Positions 35,481 through 47,728 are shown, counted from the stretch's first letter. The stretch: 64,000 nt of DNA from Aquilaria yunnanensis (GCA_039654915.1 CM077599.1:29325501-29389500), one strand, 5' to 3'. Translations and numbers: made by a program. Notes: generated from the sequence alone by a model not told the origin.

Positions 35481-36135
35481 CCTGGAGCTAAGATAAAAAT
35501 CCTTTCTTATATCCTCTCTCTCATGTTCTTTATCTCTCACTAAAAATTTTGGCTAGAGGGTGAGGCAGAAGTTCTTAGTTTCTCAACTCTATCTGATAAT
35601 CTAAGTTGCCACCTCGGTGGATCTTCTCAGGTTCAGATCATCTTTAAGCTTATAATAATTAAGCTTGAAGGCAAATGATGACTTAGGAGTTGCCACTCTG
35701 TGAATCCTTTCTTCAAGTCGTCCTCTGCCTTCAATCATAATTGTTGTAATCTACTGGCTTCGATCCTCGATGATATGTTCGGATAGTTCAGTAACTGTTT
35801 TTCAATTGGTTTTCAAAAATGATCTTCAGAAAAGATTTATTAGTGTGGGAAAGTCTTGGAGAATGCCTTAATGAACTCTGGTGCTCGGGGCCTGATCTGA
35901 GTTGAAAAGTTGGCTAGAGCTTATGAGTTCAGTTGTGTGTTCTTGGACTATATCACTGTTAATCTTTCCTGTTGATTTCCTGAACTGCCCATTTTTCGCA
36001 GTTCTACTTATCCTTGGTATATTGGGCTGGAAACTGCCTCGTGCCACGGTAAAATGTACCACAGAGCAATTCTTCAAAAATCTTTGTGGAGGGTCTGACT
36101 GTGTTACAATGCCACGTACCAGGATAAAACCTCAT
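35481..36135 (+). other. EPRV leader-like region
   Basis: Noncoding with several short ORFs, as in Caulimoviridae pregenomic RNA leaders. It ends where LTR homology resumes (TTTTTAGGTATTTAAAGGG). I did not find an exact tRNA-Met primer-binding site in it. Confidence 0.5.
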
Positions 36136-37053
36136 TTTTAGGTATTTAAAGGGTGGTTGTGTGCGACCTTCCCCCCCTCCCCCTCTTCGTCAACTCTCTT
36201 TATTTCTTATTTCTTTTCTTTTCTTTCTTTTAGTGATCTTTTTATCTTTGGTTGAAGGAGACTGAAATCTTGAATTTTTCAGTACTGTAAGATCAAAGTT
36301 GTTTTTATTCATCAATTAATATTTTGAGTATTTGTTGTTCTTCTATGATTAATTTCATGATTTTTTCGTTTGTATGCTAGGAGGCCTACTAGTTGTTATT
36401 CGAATTTAATCTACTGCTGAGTTAGAAATTAAATCCGTAATTGTTTGGTTTCTCTAATCTGTGAAGTAACTAAGGTTTAGTGATTTTCTATGTCAGAAAT
36501 CATTATGTCTTGGGGAGAACATTCAAATAAATTAAATACAGCCGTGTGTTTGTGTTATTTAGTTTCATCAATCTCTCTAATTTTTAATGCAATTGTTAAA
36601 TTAAATCAAAGCTTTTGTCTTAGGTTGTTTAGTAGTTAAGGTTAATTAGATCACTTGTTTTTTATTAACTAGGACTAAGGAGAGGTAAGAAGATAGCTCC
36701 AATGATGAATATTCAAAGTCTTGATTGATCTATCTATGCATCGATGATCAATTGTAGGAATTCGGTGGTGGATGTTGACTGATGCCAAGGTTTGAATTCT
36801 TGATTGTTTTGTTGGTTTTTTACTTGATAGGTTTTTAATTTTTGTTCTCTAATCATTTTTGTTATTTTACTTCATTTTTTTTATTGCAAACAATCCCCCT
36901 CCCAATTTTTTATTTCAGTTTTCTGTCAGGAAGCTTTTAGTTAAAAAATTTCTCATGGGATTCAACCTGGTTTCTACTGCTATACTACAAATTTATTTAT
37001 TTTGAGTTATTAGTGATACCAGAATTATTTTTGATAGTTTCGATAATCGACCA
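36136..37053 (+). repeat. 5' LTR, second piece
   Basis: Aligns with the rest of the 3' LTR, from TAGGTATTTAAAGGGTGG to the end at GACCA. A CT-rich run lies at 36170-36190; the same site in the 3' LTR has a longer C run. Confidence 0.85.
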
Positions 37054-37059
37054 AAAATT

Positions 37060-37077
37060 TGGTGCCATTGCCGGGAA
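37060..37077 (+). promoter_or_regulatory. retrotransposon primer-binding site
   Basis: TGGTGCCATTGCCGGGAA lies just after the 5' LTR. It resembles the TGGCGCCGTTGCCGGGGA-type site common in plant Ty3/gypsy (Athila-like) elements, with two substitutions. The tRNA assignment is not verified. Confidence 0.65.
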
Positions 37078-38305
37078 GATTTATTCTTCTTTTAAAGTTT
37101 CTTATTTTTTTTTTCTCTTCGGTTTTATTTTTCAAGTTTTTTTATTCTCATAATTGGTTTTCTTGGTCAGCAGTGCTTTTTCAGGCTAGAGGTAAACCGA
37201 ACCATATAGGGCATAAAGTTGAAGTCAAATTCTAGGTTATGAATAATTGTGAAATCACCTCTCAGGCGGTACCTTTACTTTTCCTTAGCTGTGCTTTTAT
37301 TGTGAACATTGAGGACAATGTTCGATTTAAGTGTGGGGGAGTGGGTGGCTTGGTCCATAATTTTCTTGATTTTCAAAATTTTTGAACTAAAATTTGTTGA
37401 TTCATACTTTTGGGCATTGATCTGAATTGTTAGATGATTTCACCTTTTTGGTTCTTGAATGCTTAGCTTGAGTATTGAGTTGGCAATTTAATAGTCTTTA
37501 TGCAACTCTCAAATTTTATTTTTAAACTATTTTTACAATTTTTGATCAAATTAGTTGATGGTTATCTTGACAAGCTGATTTTTTCATCAAATTTGTGTAC
37601 CTAGTACATTGATTTAAACCTTGTGAGATTATGAGCTTATTAAATTGAATATGTGGTTTGTTTGATTGATGGATGATTTGAATCACTTGAGAAAAAAATA
37701 AAAATTGTGTTTTGGATTGTTGCATTTTGAAAAAAAAAAAATACTACACTGTTTTGGGTATTGAAGTATGTTAGGGTCTTCTCCTAAGGTAAGAGTCAAT
37801 CATTGCTCGAAAAGATACTAGGAACATGAGTATGGATAAATACCACTTTGGAGTTGTGTTGAGTTAGTAGCTTGGGTATGGTAGAGCCCCTATTATACAC
37901 TCGCTAAACAGCGGAACACAAGAAAAAGATAAAACAAAAAAGTCAAATAAAAAAAGAAGAAAAAAAAATAAATTCTTAACTGATTTCTTATTTTCCATGA
38001 GTTTGTGGTAAGACCAGTGGTGCTTTTTGTATTCTTGTCTACCTGGTTTGTTCTCTTTACTTCGTGCAAAAGTTTGTTGTTTTTCTCAGATTTTTAATGG
38101 TGATTGTTGCTAGCTTGAGAAGAAATTGTTTTCAAGGACTTATTTAATTTTGAGTTGCTATTGCCGAGTAGATTACGTGCTTAATTCCTCTTGTTAAGTT
38201 TTTCAAGACCCTTGGATATGAAATTATCTTACTCCGTTTAGCTCAAAAGTATATTTCCATTTTGAGTTTTGCCGGGGATGAGCAAAAGCTAAGTGTGGGG
38301 GAATT
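37078..38305 (+). other. ORF-less internal region of the LTR retrotransposon
   Basis: No gag or pol motif is seen. Two GTGTGGGGGA words occur, at about 37331 and at 38293; the second is the polypurine tract of the 3' LTR and the first may be a relic of a shortened internal region. Confidence 0.65.
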
Positions 38306-39837
38306 TGATAAGCTTATATTTATTATATTTATTTCTCTCATATTTAGTATGTTTTAATATGTTTTGAACCTTAAAGATATATTTTGAGTATGTTTTGTAG
38401 CTTACAACATATTTGGACTCAATTGATCAAGAGTGGATTTAATTTTCCATTTTACAAGTTTTAGTTTGGTTGTGTTTTTTCAGGATTTTGACAGATTGGT
38501 GATATTCCGATAGAAAACTCATATCCTAAGCTATAGGGATCAGAATCAAGTGATTCTTGATTCATTGGAAAGCTAACATCTGGAGCTACAAATTACATTC
38601 AGACCATGGAACCCAGTTTTCACGCTAAGAGGTCAAATTCAGTTTCAAAGTCACGATTTGTGAGTCATCGCTAGTTCAGAAACAGTTGCGGTATTTTGGG
38701 CATAGCTTTGGTTGTAGACGTCTGTTTTATGTGATTCAGGTGTCATTTCGAAGCTAAGAAAGAGCTCTAAAACTTTCATGCTTTTCATTTTTGAGAAATA
38801 GTGACTGAATCAAGGTCGAATCTCAGCTTGAAGTTGTTGCTACTGTTCTGGAGCATTGTTTGGGGTACTTTTGTAAAAATATAGAAAGTTTAGGGAGACT
38901 TTGTAGATTTAGTACACTAGGTTAGGTTTTTTTAGGTATTTAAAGGGTGGTTGCGTGTGACCTCCCCCCCCCCCCCCTCTCTCCCTCTTCGTCAACTTTC
39001 TTTGTTTCTTGTTTGTTTTTTTTTTCTTTTAATGATTTTTTTATCTTTGGCTGAATGAGACTAAAACTCCGAATTCTTCAGCACTGTAAGATCAAATTTG
39101 TTTTTATTCATTAATTAATATTTTGAGTATTGGATGTTCTTCTATGATTAATTTCATGATTATTTTGTTTATATGCTAGGAGGTCTACTAGTTGTTATTC
39201 AAATTCAATCTACTGCTGGGTTATAAATCAAATTTGTAATTGTTTGGTTTCTTTAATCTGTGAAGCAACTAAAGTTTAGTGATTTATTACATCAGAAATC
39301 ATTAGGTTTTAGGGAGAACATTCAAATAAATTAAATACAGCCACTTGTGATGTGTTATTTAGTTTTATCGATCTCTCTAATTTTTAATGCAATTGTTAAA
39401 TTAAATCAAAGCGCTTGTCTTAGTTTGTTTAATAATTAGGGTTAATTAGATCGCTTGTTTTTTATTAACTATGACTAAGGAGAGGTAGGAAGATAGCTCT
39501 AACCATGAATATTCAAAATCTTGATTGATCTATCTATGCATCGATGATCAGTTGTAGGAATTCGATGGTGGATGTTGACTGATGTCAAGGTTTGAATTCT
39601 TAATTATTTTGTTGGTTTCTCAATTTTTGTTCTCTGATCATTTTTTTTATTTTATTTCATTTTTTTTACTGCAAACAATCCCTCTTAATCTTTTATTTCA
39701 GTTTTCTGTCAAGAAGGCTTTAGATAAAGAGTTTCTCATGGGATTCGACCTAGTTTCTACTACTATACTACAAATTTATTTATTCTGAGTTATTAATGAT
39801 ACCAAAATTATTTTTTGACGGTTTTGACGACTGACCA
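38306..39837 (+). repeat. 3' LTR (1532 bp)
   Basis: TGATAAGC...GACCA, intact. It serves as the empty-site reference for the viral insertion: AGATTTAGTACACTAGGTTAGG stands where the 5' LTR is interrupted. Confidence 0.88.
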
Positions 39838-40136
39838 AGCAGCCACAATACCAAGCAAATGAGATGAAATACTAATAAGTTGCAATTCAATGGAAAATAG
39901 CTAAGTAAACATACATACAATTCATGAAGTAGTAAGTTGCTTGTTTCAATGATATGGATAAAGTTGAACTTAAGAAAATATTCCTGAAGTTAGTCTGTCT
40001 TCTACAACTAGGATGCTTTTAGCTTCTTGGAGAATTGAATATATGAAGTTTTACATGATTGGATCCATTTAGTCTTGAGATTTACGCCCCAAGTTGGTGA
40101 GTCGATTTCCTTTGTTTCATTTTTCAAAAATTCTTT

Positions 40137-40275
40137 ATGCACAGGAATTACTGTAAGTGTGCACATACAGGATGTTCAGTTAAGAAAAGGATTGAGCAAG
40201 ATGATGAGGATTCCAGTTATATAATGTCAACCTATCAAGGACTGAATCATCTGCAGACATTAGAGAGCAAACAGA
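40137..40275 (+). pseudogene. WRKY transcription factor zinc-finger exon, degenerate
   Basis: After an AG acceptor (TTTATGCACAG) the frame reads RNYCKCAHTGCSVKKRIEQ and then DDEDSSYIMSTYQGLNH. This is the C-terminal half of a WRKY domain of the group I C-terminal/IIc kind, where the family has NYYKC...C.VKKRVER...SYVITTYEG.HNH. The first conserved Tyr after RNY is Cys and the final H-x-H is displaced (GLNHLQ). No WRKYGQK exon was found in the 300 bp upstream. It is an isolated exon relic. Confidence 0.75.
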
Positions 40276-40339
40276 TTGAGAATGAAGATGAATCTGTTAG
40301 ACCAAGATTCACTTCTAATGAACCAGCAACAACAACATA

Positions 40340-42329
40340 AAAAGATGACTTTGAGTTACTGGTAGTTAACCAACATATCATGTCACCAATACAGGAAAAG
40401 TTTTGAATGGAAATTGATAAGGTTTTGGAGGAAAACTTGAATTTCGGTTGAAACTCAGCACCATGTTTTCCTAGATATAGAAATTTGAAACTGAAGTCAA
40501 AGATTTGCAAGCTGAAGCATCAAAACTTGAAGGACGAAAGAAGCAAGATGGAAGTAGTAACACAAAAACTGAATCCTATAGAAAAGGTCATTGTACCAGA
40601 AAATTAGGTTTGAACATCCCTAAGGTGTTGGCAACACAAAACCAGTTTCTAATAATGCTACCACATAAGACTTAAGTCCTAGATCATTACATAGGTTGTT
40701 CCTAAAATTGTACACACTATATACACACACTTGAGCACCACGAAAACTTACTTCTTCACTGTAGCAGCAACTAATCCTCCCTTCCCAGCCATCAACTTAT
40801 ATTTTAATCGTAAACTTGGAAATGTCACATTTATAAGACGGACTTGTCATTTTACTCTACTCATTACTAACTCATACATATTCATACCAACATAACATAC
40901 CTCAGTTGTGTCACCCTCAAAGTATCTTTATCAAGAACTAGCTAATCCAAAATAGAGAGAAACCTGCATAATTAAGAACTAAGCTCGCTAATGCTACAAT
41001 AAAAAACAAAGAAGGAAAATAAAAGCTACAGTTTTGGATCTGAAAAAAAATAATAAAGTTCATAATAACACTTAGGGGTTAAGGTAAGAACAAATTTGTA
41101 CATGGCACAGTTGTAAGAAACTTGGTCTACCGCTCTTTTTGAACTAAAAAATGAAGCTTTTGCTTCAATGAACTACGAGTTGCATACGTTTAATAGTCAC
41201 TATTGCTTGCAATTACTTTTAATGGATTAAGAGCCTCATTTGCTATTCTTATACTTGAAATGTCCTCATTTCCTTTTTACTTCTTATCTTAATACATGTG
41301 CAATAAAGATTTTGCTGCCAACACATTACACCTGTTGAAAGTTCCAACAACTACAGGTCAAACTAAGGTTTGACTTTTAAACTATTATAGTAGGTCAACC
41401 TGAGGTTTGACTTTTAAATTCTCTTAGAGTTTTGCTTCAAAATTTGAAGTTTATGCTTGAAAATGCAATTGAATTATGTGGGAACTTAGACAATTCCATT
41501 TTGATTTTATTTAAATTGCTAAATGTGCTGCCCTGTTATTTTAAGCCACTAGTCAAACTCAGTTTTTGCCTTTTCTAATTTCTTCACTTTTGGTTGCAAG
41601 ATTCAGTATATATAAACCCTAGTGTATTTAAGAATTATGTATGAACATAAAAATTCATAGTTGTTAACCATAATTTCCTGATTTGAGAATCTACACCTAA
41701 AATAGGATTAGTAAAGTCTACCTAGAACTTTATTTTGCCAATCAAACCAGAACTACAAAGTTTATCTACTGCAAGAATTGTCGGAAACATGTTTCCTACT
41801 GGAAGTTAAAGGTTCCAGCTAAATTTAAAACTTCCAGCCAAATTCCAAACTACTTTTCAATCATGTTCAAGCCTTCAAACTATATTTAAAAGCTGTGCTT
41901 ATAACTTTGGTTATTACACTTCCCAACAACTGGTTGGATCACTCATTTCCCCAACAGTGGTTCTCAAACCTGCTGAATCTATTCCCAAAAATATCTTCCA
42001 TGAAATCTAATGTTTCAATGCAACCAATTGGTCAAATATGTCTTATTTAACTGGTAAAACATGCATGAAAAATTTCAGCTTGAAACTCAAATATTTACTA
42101 AGACATCAAACATGGGTCAAAGGACTAAAATGCTTATTTTTCCAGCACAATTCATGTAGATTTTTCTGCACAATTATGTAGTATTTGGTTACTTTTTATT
42201 GCAGCTTTTCATCAATTTTAAAAAGGCCAAAATCAACTATCTTGAAGCTTCAAAGTCCATGATTTACAACTCAATAGCTCATACACAACAAAAGACAACT
42301 TGTATTCAGTGGGAAGTGATATGAAAAAG
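40340..42329. other. unassigned intergenic sequence
   Basis: AT-rich, with no ORF of note and no repeat termini recognised. GGTCAAMCTRAGGTTTGACTTTTAAA occurs twice in tandem (near 41357 and 41394). Confidence 0.45.
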
Positions 42330-44885
42330 AGTACTAAGGCTTCTGAAACACATTAACAATTTGCAAAGTTGTGTTCTATGTTACTCAATACTTTTTATTT
42401 ATGATATATGCAGGTTAACAATTAAGTAACCTTTACTGAGTTTCAATAAAAAACTCATCCCCCTTTTATTTCACTTTGTAAGAGATGAGAAACAGAAATG
42501 ACCATGTATTTCTACCATACACATCTTATTCGCCTAATGCTCTAAAATTTAATCTTGTTGACCAAGAATGCCAACATGAACTAATAGCTTTGGCATTTAA
42601 CTCATGTTTTATTGTTTGTCCAGGTTGATATTTTAAAGGATAAATGTGTGTGTCCAACTCTTGGACATCTATCTCTACTATTTGTCTTATAAGCAAGGTG
42701 GTTTTACTGATAAATTGTCCTTTTGAGCCTATAAGCTTTTCATGTATATGTATTGAATATAACTTTAAAGTAATGCTTAGACTGTTAATAAGATAGTTTT
42801 TCTGGATTTGGAAGTCTTACAAGAACATAGAATCTTTGGATTTAAACAGCTGGTTTTAGATATGTAAATACAAGTTTCTGTTCTTAGGTATTCTTGCTAC
42901 TTTGCATTTGCTGGTACTTTTTCTGCAGAATCTGGTTTAAAGGCAAAAATGTAGTTTAATGCATATGCTTCTGATTTGCTGACTTCTACTTGTTTCTTTG
43001 TTTCTATGTAACTTGTCTGCAAAGTTTCAGTCTAAGTGATGCAGTAAAACCTAAGGTCAACCTTAAAGTCAAATGTTTTCATTTATGCTTTAAGTTGTTC
43101 TGCAGAACTTGGATTTAAATATTTAAACTTCAGATTTTAATATGCCTTTACATTTCCAAGTTCTAAACATAATTATTATGCATAATAAGACCTATTAATC
43201 AAGAAAACTATATTCTTAGCTTTTATGAATTAAAAGTCAACTCATTTACTCAAAGATGTATACGTTAAAAGTCAGCTCATTACCCAAAGATGCATATTTC
43301 TAGTGATCGTGCATCCGTTACTCACTAGGATGGTTATAGGCCATAATTGCTTTCTATTTCCTTAAGGAAAGAAATCATTTTAATGTACAAATCAGTTTTT
43401 AACTATCTTTATTACACCTGGGACCTATACTCCAATTCTATAGCAATTACAGTGATTGTAACAGCAACGGAAAAAAAAATAAAACAAGCCTTAACAACCA
43501 TTTCCTTGAATATTCAACTTTTGTCTCAAAGCCTTATGCTTCTTCCTGTTCTTTAGCCTATTTTTTTCTCTTCTTCCAATTACAGTTTCAATATCATTGT
43601 AAAAACCAGCTCCTCTACCATATAATGCATGATCATACCATAGTACCATCTAATCATTACCTTTTTATATTTCTCCAAATGTATGGTAAACCTAGCTAAA
43701 CAGTTAAATCAGTTAAATATATAAAGACGAGTGGCAGATTTCTAAAAGAAGATACTACTATTAAAAAGGAAGTACATGGCTGTGAAAAGAAGATAACCGA
43801 CCTGGTGGCAGTACAAATATTCAGCACCAAGATGGAACGTCAAGTCACAGAACTATATCTCATGCATTGCCATGCCTTTAAAACGAGGCAACTCTGTGAT
43901 GGTGGTGCTACCTAAAAATTCTCTTTGCTTCTACTGCAAAGGACCACTGACTATGCTCTCCCATCTCTCAAGTGCTTCATCCTTGGAATTCCTAAGCCAA
44001 TTCAGAATGGGTTCATTATAATCTATACAAGAAGAATCTCTTAAATCATTACAGAACAAGCCATAGCCGATTAAGGCTTACAACATTTCTGCTCATCCTT
44101 ATACAACCCATACAATAAATCCATTTAAGTATTCTCCTGGTACCTAGGCAATGTATACTTCCATATATATAACAGGCTTACTCCCAGAACAAGCTCCACA
44201 GGATCACCTCAATATTGATCTAAATCTAGAAAATATTGATCAGAAATGATAGTAGCAGCCAAATCGATTGAGTAAACAACCATAAATTGATGGAATTGGA
44301 ACTGAAAATATCAAAATACCTACATTAGAATCGTTTGTGATGGAGTTGTTATATAGATACCAAATTCATTTGTAGAGATAGGTGGCGTTGGCTTAAAATT
44401 GACAATAAAAGTTCCAAACATCACACTCACCTAGTCGACAACATAGAAAAACGTTAGCTACTTGCCTGGCTGAAGAAAATACAGTCACCGCTCCCGGTGA
44501 CTCTCGGGATCGTCGATGTCAACACGAAAAATTACCATCACTTACACTATTTGAAAGATGCGCTAAGCTGCCAACCACCTTCTGTTGGAGACCGTTGTCA
44601 TCGTTCCCTCTCTCTGCCGTGCACTCATCGTTGATTTCGTCTGCGATGTCACAAGTTTTGGTTGTCTACTCATTTTCTATTTTATTTATTTTTAAAGTAG
44701 CCATTATTTTTATTTTTTATCTAAGTAACTGATTTGTCTTTATTGTTACACAATTTAAAAGTCTAAGGACTTCCATCATAATTCTACCAAAATAAATAAT
44801 GACTTCGTCAAACTCCTACTAGGACTGCCACATGTGTGTCACCTAGACCAAGGTAGGTATCTGCCCAGGTACTGTAGAAAAACTC
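42330..44885 (-). repeat. inverted duplication, copy 2
   Basis: It is the reverse complement of the parts of copy 1 at 20250-24722 that flank the solo LTR. It carries the pre-insertion context AAACAAGCC at about 43483-43491, where copy 1 has the LTR target GCTTG. Confidence 0.75.
43802..44055 (-). pseudogene. SRD2: SRD2/SNAP50 (snRNA-activating complex subunit) exon relic
   Basis: The minus-strand frame reads CIDYNEPILNWLRNSKDEAL, then ERWESIVSGPLQ, a TAG (43931-43933), then ITELPRFKGMAMHEI, a second TAG (43853-43855), then FHLGAEYLYCHQ before a GT donor at 43801. The FHLG-GYLYCHQ ending matches the conserved region of the SNAPc 50-kDa/SRD2 family, needed for snRNA gene transcription, as I recall it. 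Both stops replace probable Gln codons. The zinc-binding C-terminal exons were not found. Confidence 0.65.
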
Positions 44886-45391
44886 CACTTTGTTTTCCAA
44901 AGAATGAATGAATTGAATAAATTTAAAGCTACTTATCAATTTGTGAGTTTAGGAAAAAGGCAAAACCTTTATGACAAAATCTTTTGCATCTGGTGGCGAT
45001 TATTCAATAAATTTTTCATTTCCTCCTAAAATAGGTTAAAGAAAGAGTTACAAACATTGTATAAAAAATGGAGCATTATATTTTTGAATGAAATGAATTG
45101 TAAGAGCAAATGAGTCGCTTAAAAGTTTGATTAATTGAGCAAAAAAGGGCCACGTATTCATTCTCTGGCCACCAGAGTCTTCCATATGGCAACCACAGGA
45201 AACACCAGTTGGAGGGACATATAAGGATTTCTTCAAGTCTTATATTGATGGTATATGAGCATTTTATCGGATTCAGTTTCTTTTTTTTTTTTTTGGTTTT
45301 ATAAATTGTTTCAATCAGTACAATTTTACCTGAATTTATAGCAGAATATGGAATAGAATTTGGGTTTCTTGGTTGGTGGTTAAATCAGTTA

Positions 45392-45562
45392 ATGGGCAAT
45401 ATGTGGAAGAAAGGTGGGTGGACAAGACCTGCAAGAAAGACACAAAGGGATAGCCAAGCCAAGTGGACAAGTTTGGAAAGATATGTTCATGTGGTTTGTG
45501 TTGAGAAGAAATCTAAGTTTGGGAGCTTCTTCACCAGATTGTTTTCATTGATTTCTTCATAA
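45392..45562 (+). CDS. small basic ORF, 56 aa, unrecognised
   Basis: It reads MGNMWKKGGWTRPARKTQRD... and ends FFTRLFSLISS. It is rich in Lys/Arg and Trp in the first half and has a short hydrophobic C-terminus. It is below the usual ORF length cut. The base composition is less AT-rich than the surroundings. No family is recognised and no splice partner was found. It may be a real small gene or chance. Confidence 0.25.
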   Translation: MGNMWKKGGWTRPARKTQRDSQAKWTSLERYVHVVCVEKKSKFGSFFTRLFSLISS

Positions 45563-46059
45563 ATTGGTCGGCCCCCTCCCCTGGTTTGGGTCTATTTTCT
45601 CGTAATGTTCTTCTTGTTTATAGATACATAGTATTATAGCAACAAAACACGCATGTCTAGTCCTTGAAAGGCACTACCATTTCTAACCTTGGAATAAAAA
45701 AGGTTCTTTTTCTTAAATTGAATAGCTTTCTTCCAATCATCCAACAACTTGACGTGCTGATCCAAAAGTGATAGATTCTTTAACCCACTGATTGCAACTG
45801 ATTAGCGTGATATCTTTTTCAATGTTTGGTCTCATGCAAAAACAAAGCACATTTCTGGTCCTTCAAACACTCATTCCATTGCTCATTTTGCACAGAATTT
45901 GCAGTTCAATTCCTCTATTTTCTTTCCAGTTTGTTTAGTAATTCTGGAATGATCAAAGATTTAGTTTACTTTTTTGCCATTCCGATTCATGGAGAAGCCG
46001 TAAGGATTATCTAACAGAGGGCCAGAAAGCAGAAGCTCCTTAATGAAAGGAAAACCATA

Positions 46060-46765
46060 GTTATTAAAAACACATTTTGAGTTGTAAAAATGTACATTTT
46101 TACGCTAGAGATGGAAATTGTGTTGAAACGCAATAGAAACATAAAATAGGTAGAAATGTGTAAAACATGATTCTAGTCGTAGAAGTGTAAAAATGTTTAA
46201 ACTTTAAGACTCTACCCTATTAAGTTATTTAGGTTAAAAAACGAGTTGAACTAAGAATCTTCCACATTTTTTGGCCCAAGGTGGCTATCCAAATATGCCA
46301 AACCCAAAAAAATTAAAAAACCCTCTCAGTCTCTCTCATGCACTATGACCCATCTAGTCATTCCCTTTTGATTTTTTGCTTGGTTTTTCATCTATTGTAG
46401 CTGTTTCTTTTGTTATGCCATTCGTCTTCCAAATCCATTCTCAATCTCACCAACATCGAGCAGTGGCATTGTATGAATTTCTTATGTGAAACTTGATTTC
46501 CTTATTTATATGTTCATGCATGAATGACAATATAACTTTTTGTTTATGATATTGTTGGAGTTCTAATATGTGATAAATATTGTGAAATATGAATTTCTTA
46601 AGATATTTAAATGGTTAAATTTTTTAATAATTTTTCTCCAAGTTTTTTTGGTCTTTTTGGTAGAATCTTACAACTTTATGACTTTACGACGTTTTACAAC
46701 TTTACGACTGTAAAAATCCAAAACTACTCTGGGTAGAAACTTGATTTTAATAACCTTGGGGACAA
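46060..46765. mobile_element. possible short TIR element
   Basis: The ends AGTTATTAAAAACACATTTT (46059) and, reversed, AGGTTATTAAAATCAAGTTT (near 46756) form an imperfect inverted repeat. Phrases with TTACGACTTTAC-like words recur inside on both arms. No target duplication could be confirmed. Confidence 0.35.
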
Positions 46766-47079
46766 CAAAAACCAAAACCATCCCACTTGGCTTGTGTTTC
46801 ACAAGTATTTGGTTTTTATATAAGGATTTGTCCACTCCTCCGCTCGCTGAGCTTGATAACGCGAGGTTGTAACTCAAGTGGGGGAGTTAACGTGAACATG
46901 GGCTTTAGCCCATTTGGTTAGGGCTGATGAGGTTAAATGCTGGCCTGATGATTGGTCCAAGTGAAGAGTTGAGTTTCGGGGCCTGGATGAAGGTCTGAGC
47001 TCCGTGGGCTACTAAAGTGGAAGGCACCAAGTTAGGTTGGTTAACAGAGCAACGAACACCTCTTGCTCCTTTCAATCTC

Positions 47080-47365
47080 AACATGGCCCAATGGACTAAC
47101 CCTAACTAGGCCATCACTTTTTCATATTTCTTTTCCCCCTTCCACCCTTTCCAACATTTTTGTTTTATGGTTTGTGTTCATGACAAATACAAAAAGCATG
47201 TTCATAAATTTGATTCAATTAATTTTCTTATGTCCAAAATTTTGACCATCACTTTTTTCCCTAATTTTCTCAGCTCCACTATGACCTGATGGGCTGACCC
47301 TAATTGGACCATCACTTTTTTCCCTTTCATTTTCCTCCAACATTTTCTGTTTTAGGTCCATTAGA
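47080..47365. repeat. imperfect tandem duplication of about 180 bp
   Basis: The segment with GACTAACCCTAACTAGGCCATCAC at about 47094 recurs as GGCTGACCCTAATTGGACCATCAC near 47292, each followed by TTTTTC...CCAACATTTT. Confidence 0.55.
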
Positions 47366-47590
47366 AATGGCATTACAACAAATTTTATCTTTGATATGCA
47401 TCTGTTAATTATTAATTTGAGAATTAACCCATCCCTTGAATAAACTTTTATGCAAGAGCAGATTTGACTATTTGGTGTCATTAGTTTACTGGGTAAACAA
47501 AAATTTGTGCATGAATTGGTGAAATTTAGTATTCTTGCTCTAACAGCAAAAGTCTTCTTACATAGAGATGAGATTATTGTCCTTTATGCA

Positions 47591-47728
47591 TTGACATAAT
47601 AGCTAAGGGTGTGGCAGGACATTAAGGAGGTCTAGAGTTTGACTCCGATCTCTTCACTTCCTATATCATGTCACAAGTGGTTGATTCGGTTGTGTATACT
47701 TATAATGATGTTTGGAGTAAAAAAAAAG
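47591..47728 (+). mobile_element. SINE-like tRNA-derived element
   Basis: TAGCTAAGGGTGTGGCAGGA resembles a pol III A box and GGTCTAGAGTTTGACTCC a B box, about 40 bp apart. The copy ends in a run of nine A. This is the arrangement of Au-like plant SINEs. No clear target duplication is seen. Confidence 0.45.

Larger units (their letters stand above)
28933..36135 (+). mobile_element. endogenous pararetrovirus (Caulimoviridae, Florendovirus/Petuvirus-like), about 7.2 kb
   Basis: One nearly genome-length viral copy, opened within the movement-protein region. The order is movement protein, coat protein with zinc knuckle, aspartic protease, RT with YIDD, RNase H, a second ORF, then an intergenic region with promoter. 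There is no integrase, as expected for a pararetrovirus. Many in-frame stops and several frameshifts make it non-functional. The boundaries come from the two interrupted halves of the surrounding LTR. A separate downstream ORF favours Florendovirus over Petuvirus, but this is inference. Confidence 0.88.
28320..39837 (+). mobile_element. non-autonomous LTR retrotransposon split by an endogenous pararetrovirus
   Basis: 5' LTR: 28320-28932 plus 36136-37053. Internal region: 37054-38305. 3' LTR: 38306-39837. Both LTRs start TGATAAGCTTATATTTATT and end GACCA. Direct repeats AGCAG flank the whole (28315-28319, 39838-39842). The primer-binding-site-like TGGTGCCATTGCCGGGAA (37060-37077) follows the 5' LTR, and AAGTGTGGGGGAATT precedes the 3' LTR. 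The internal region is only about 1.25 kb and has no gag or pol, so transposition must have used proteins of a relative. The two 5' LTR pieces add up to the 3' LTR length, which fixes the viral segment as a later insertion. Confidence 0.88.
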
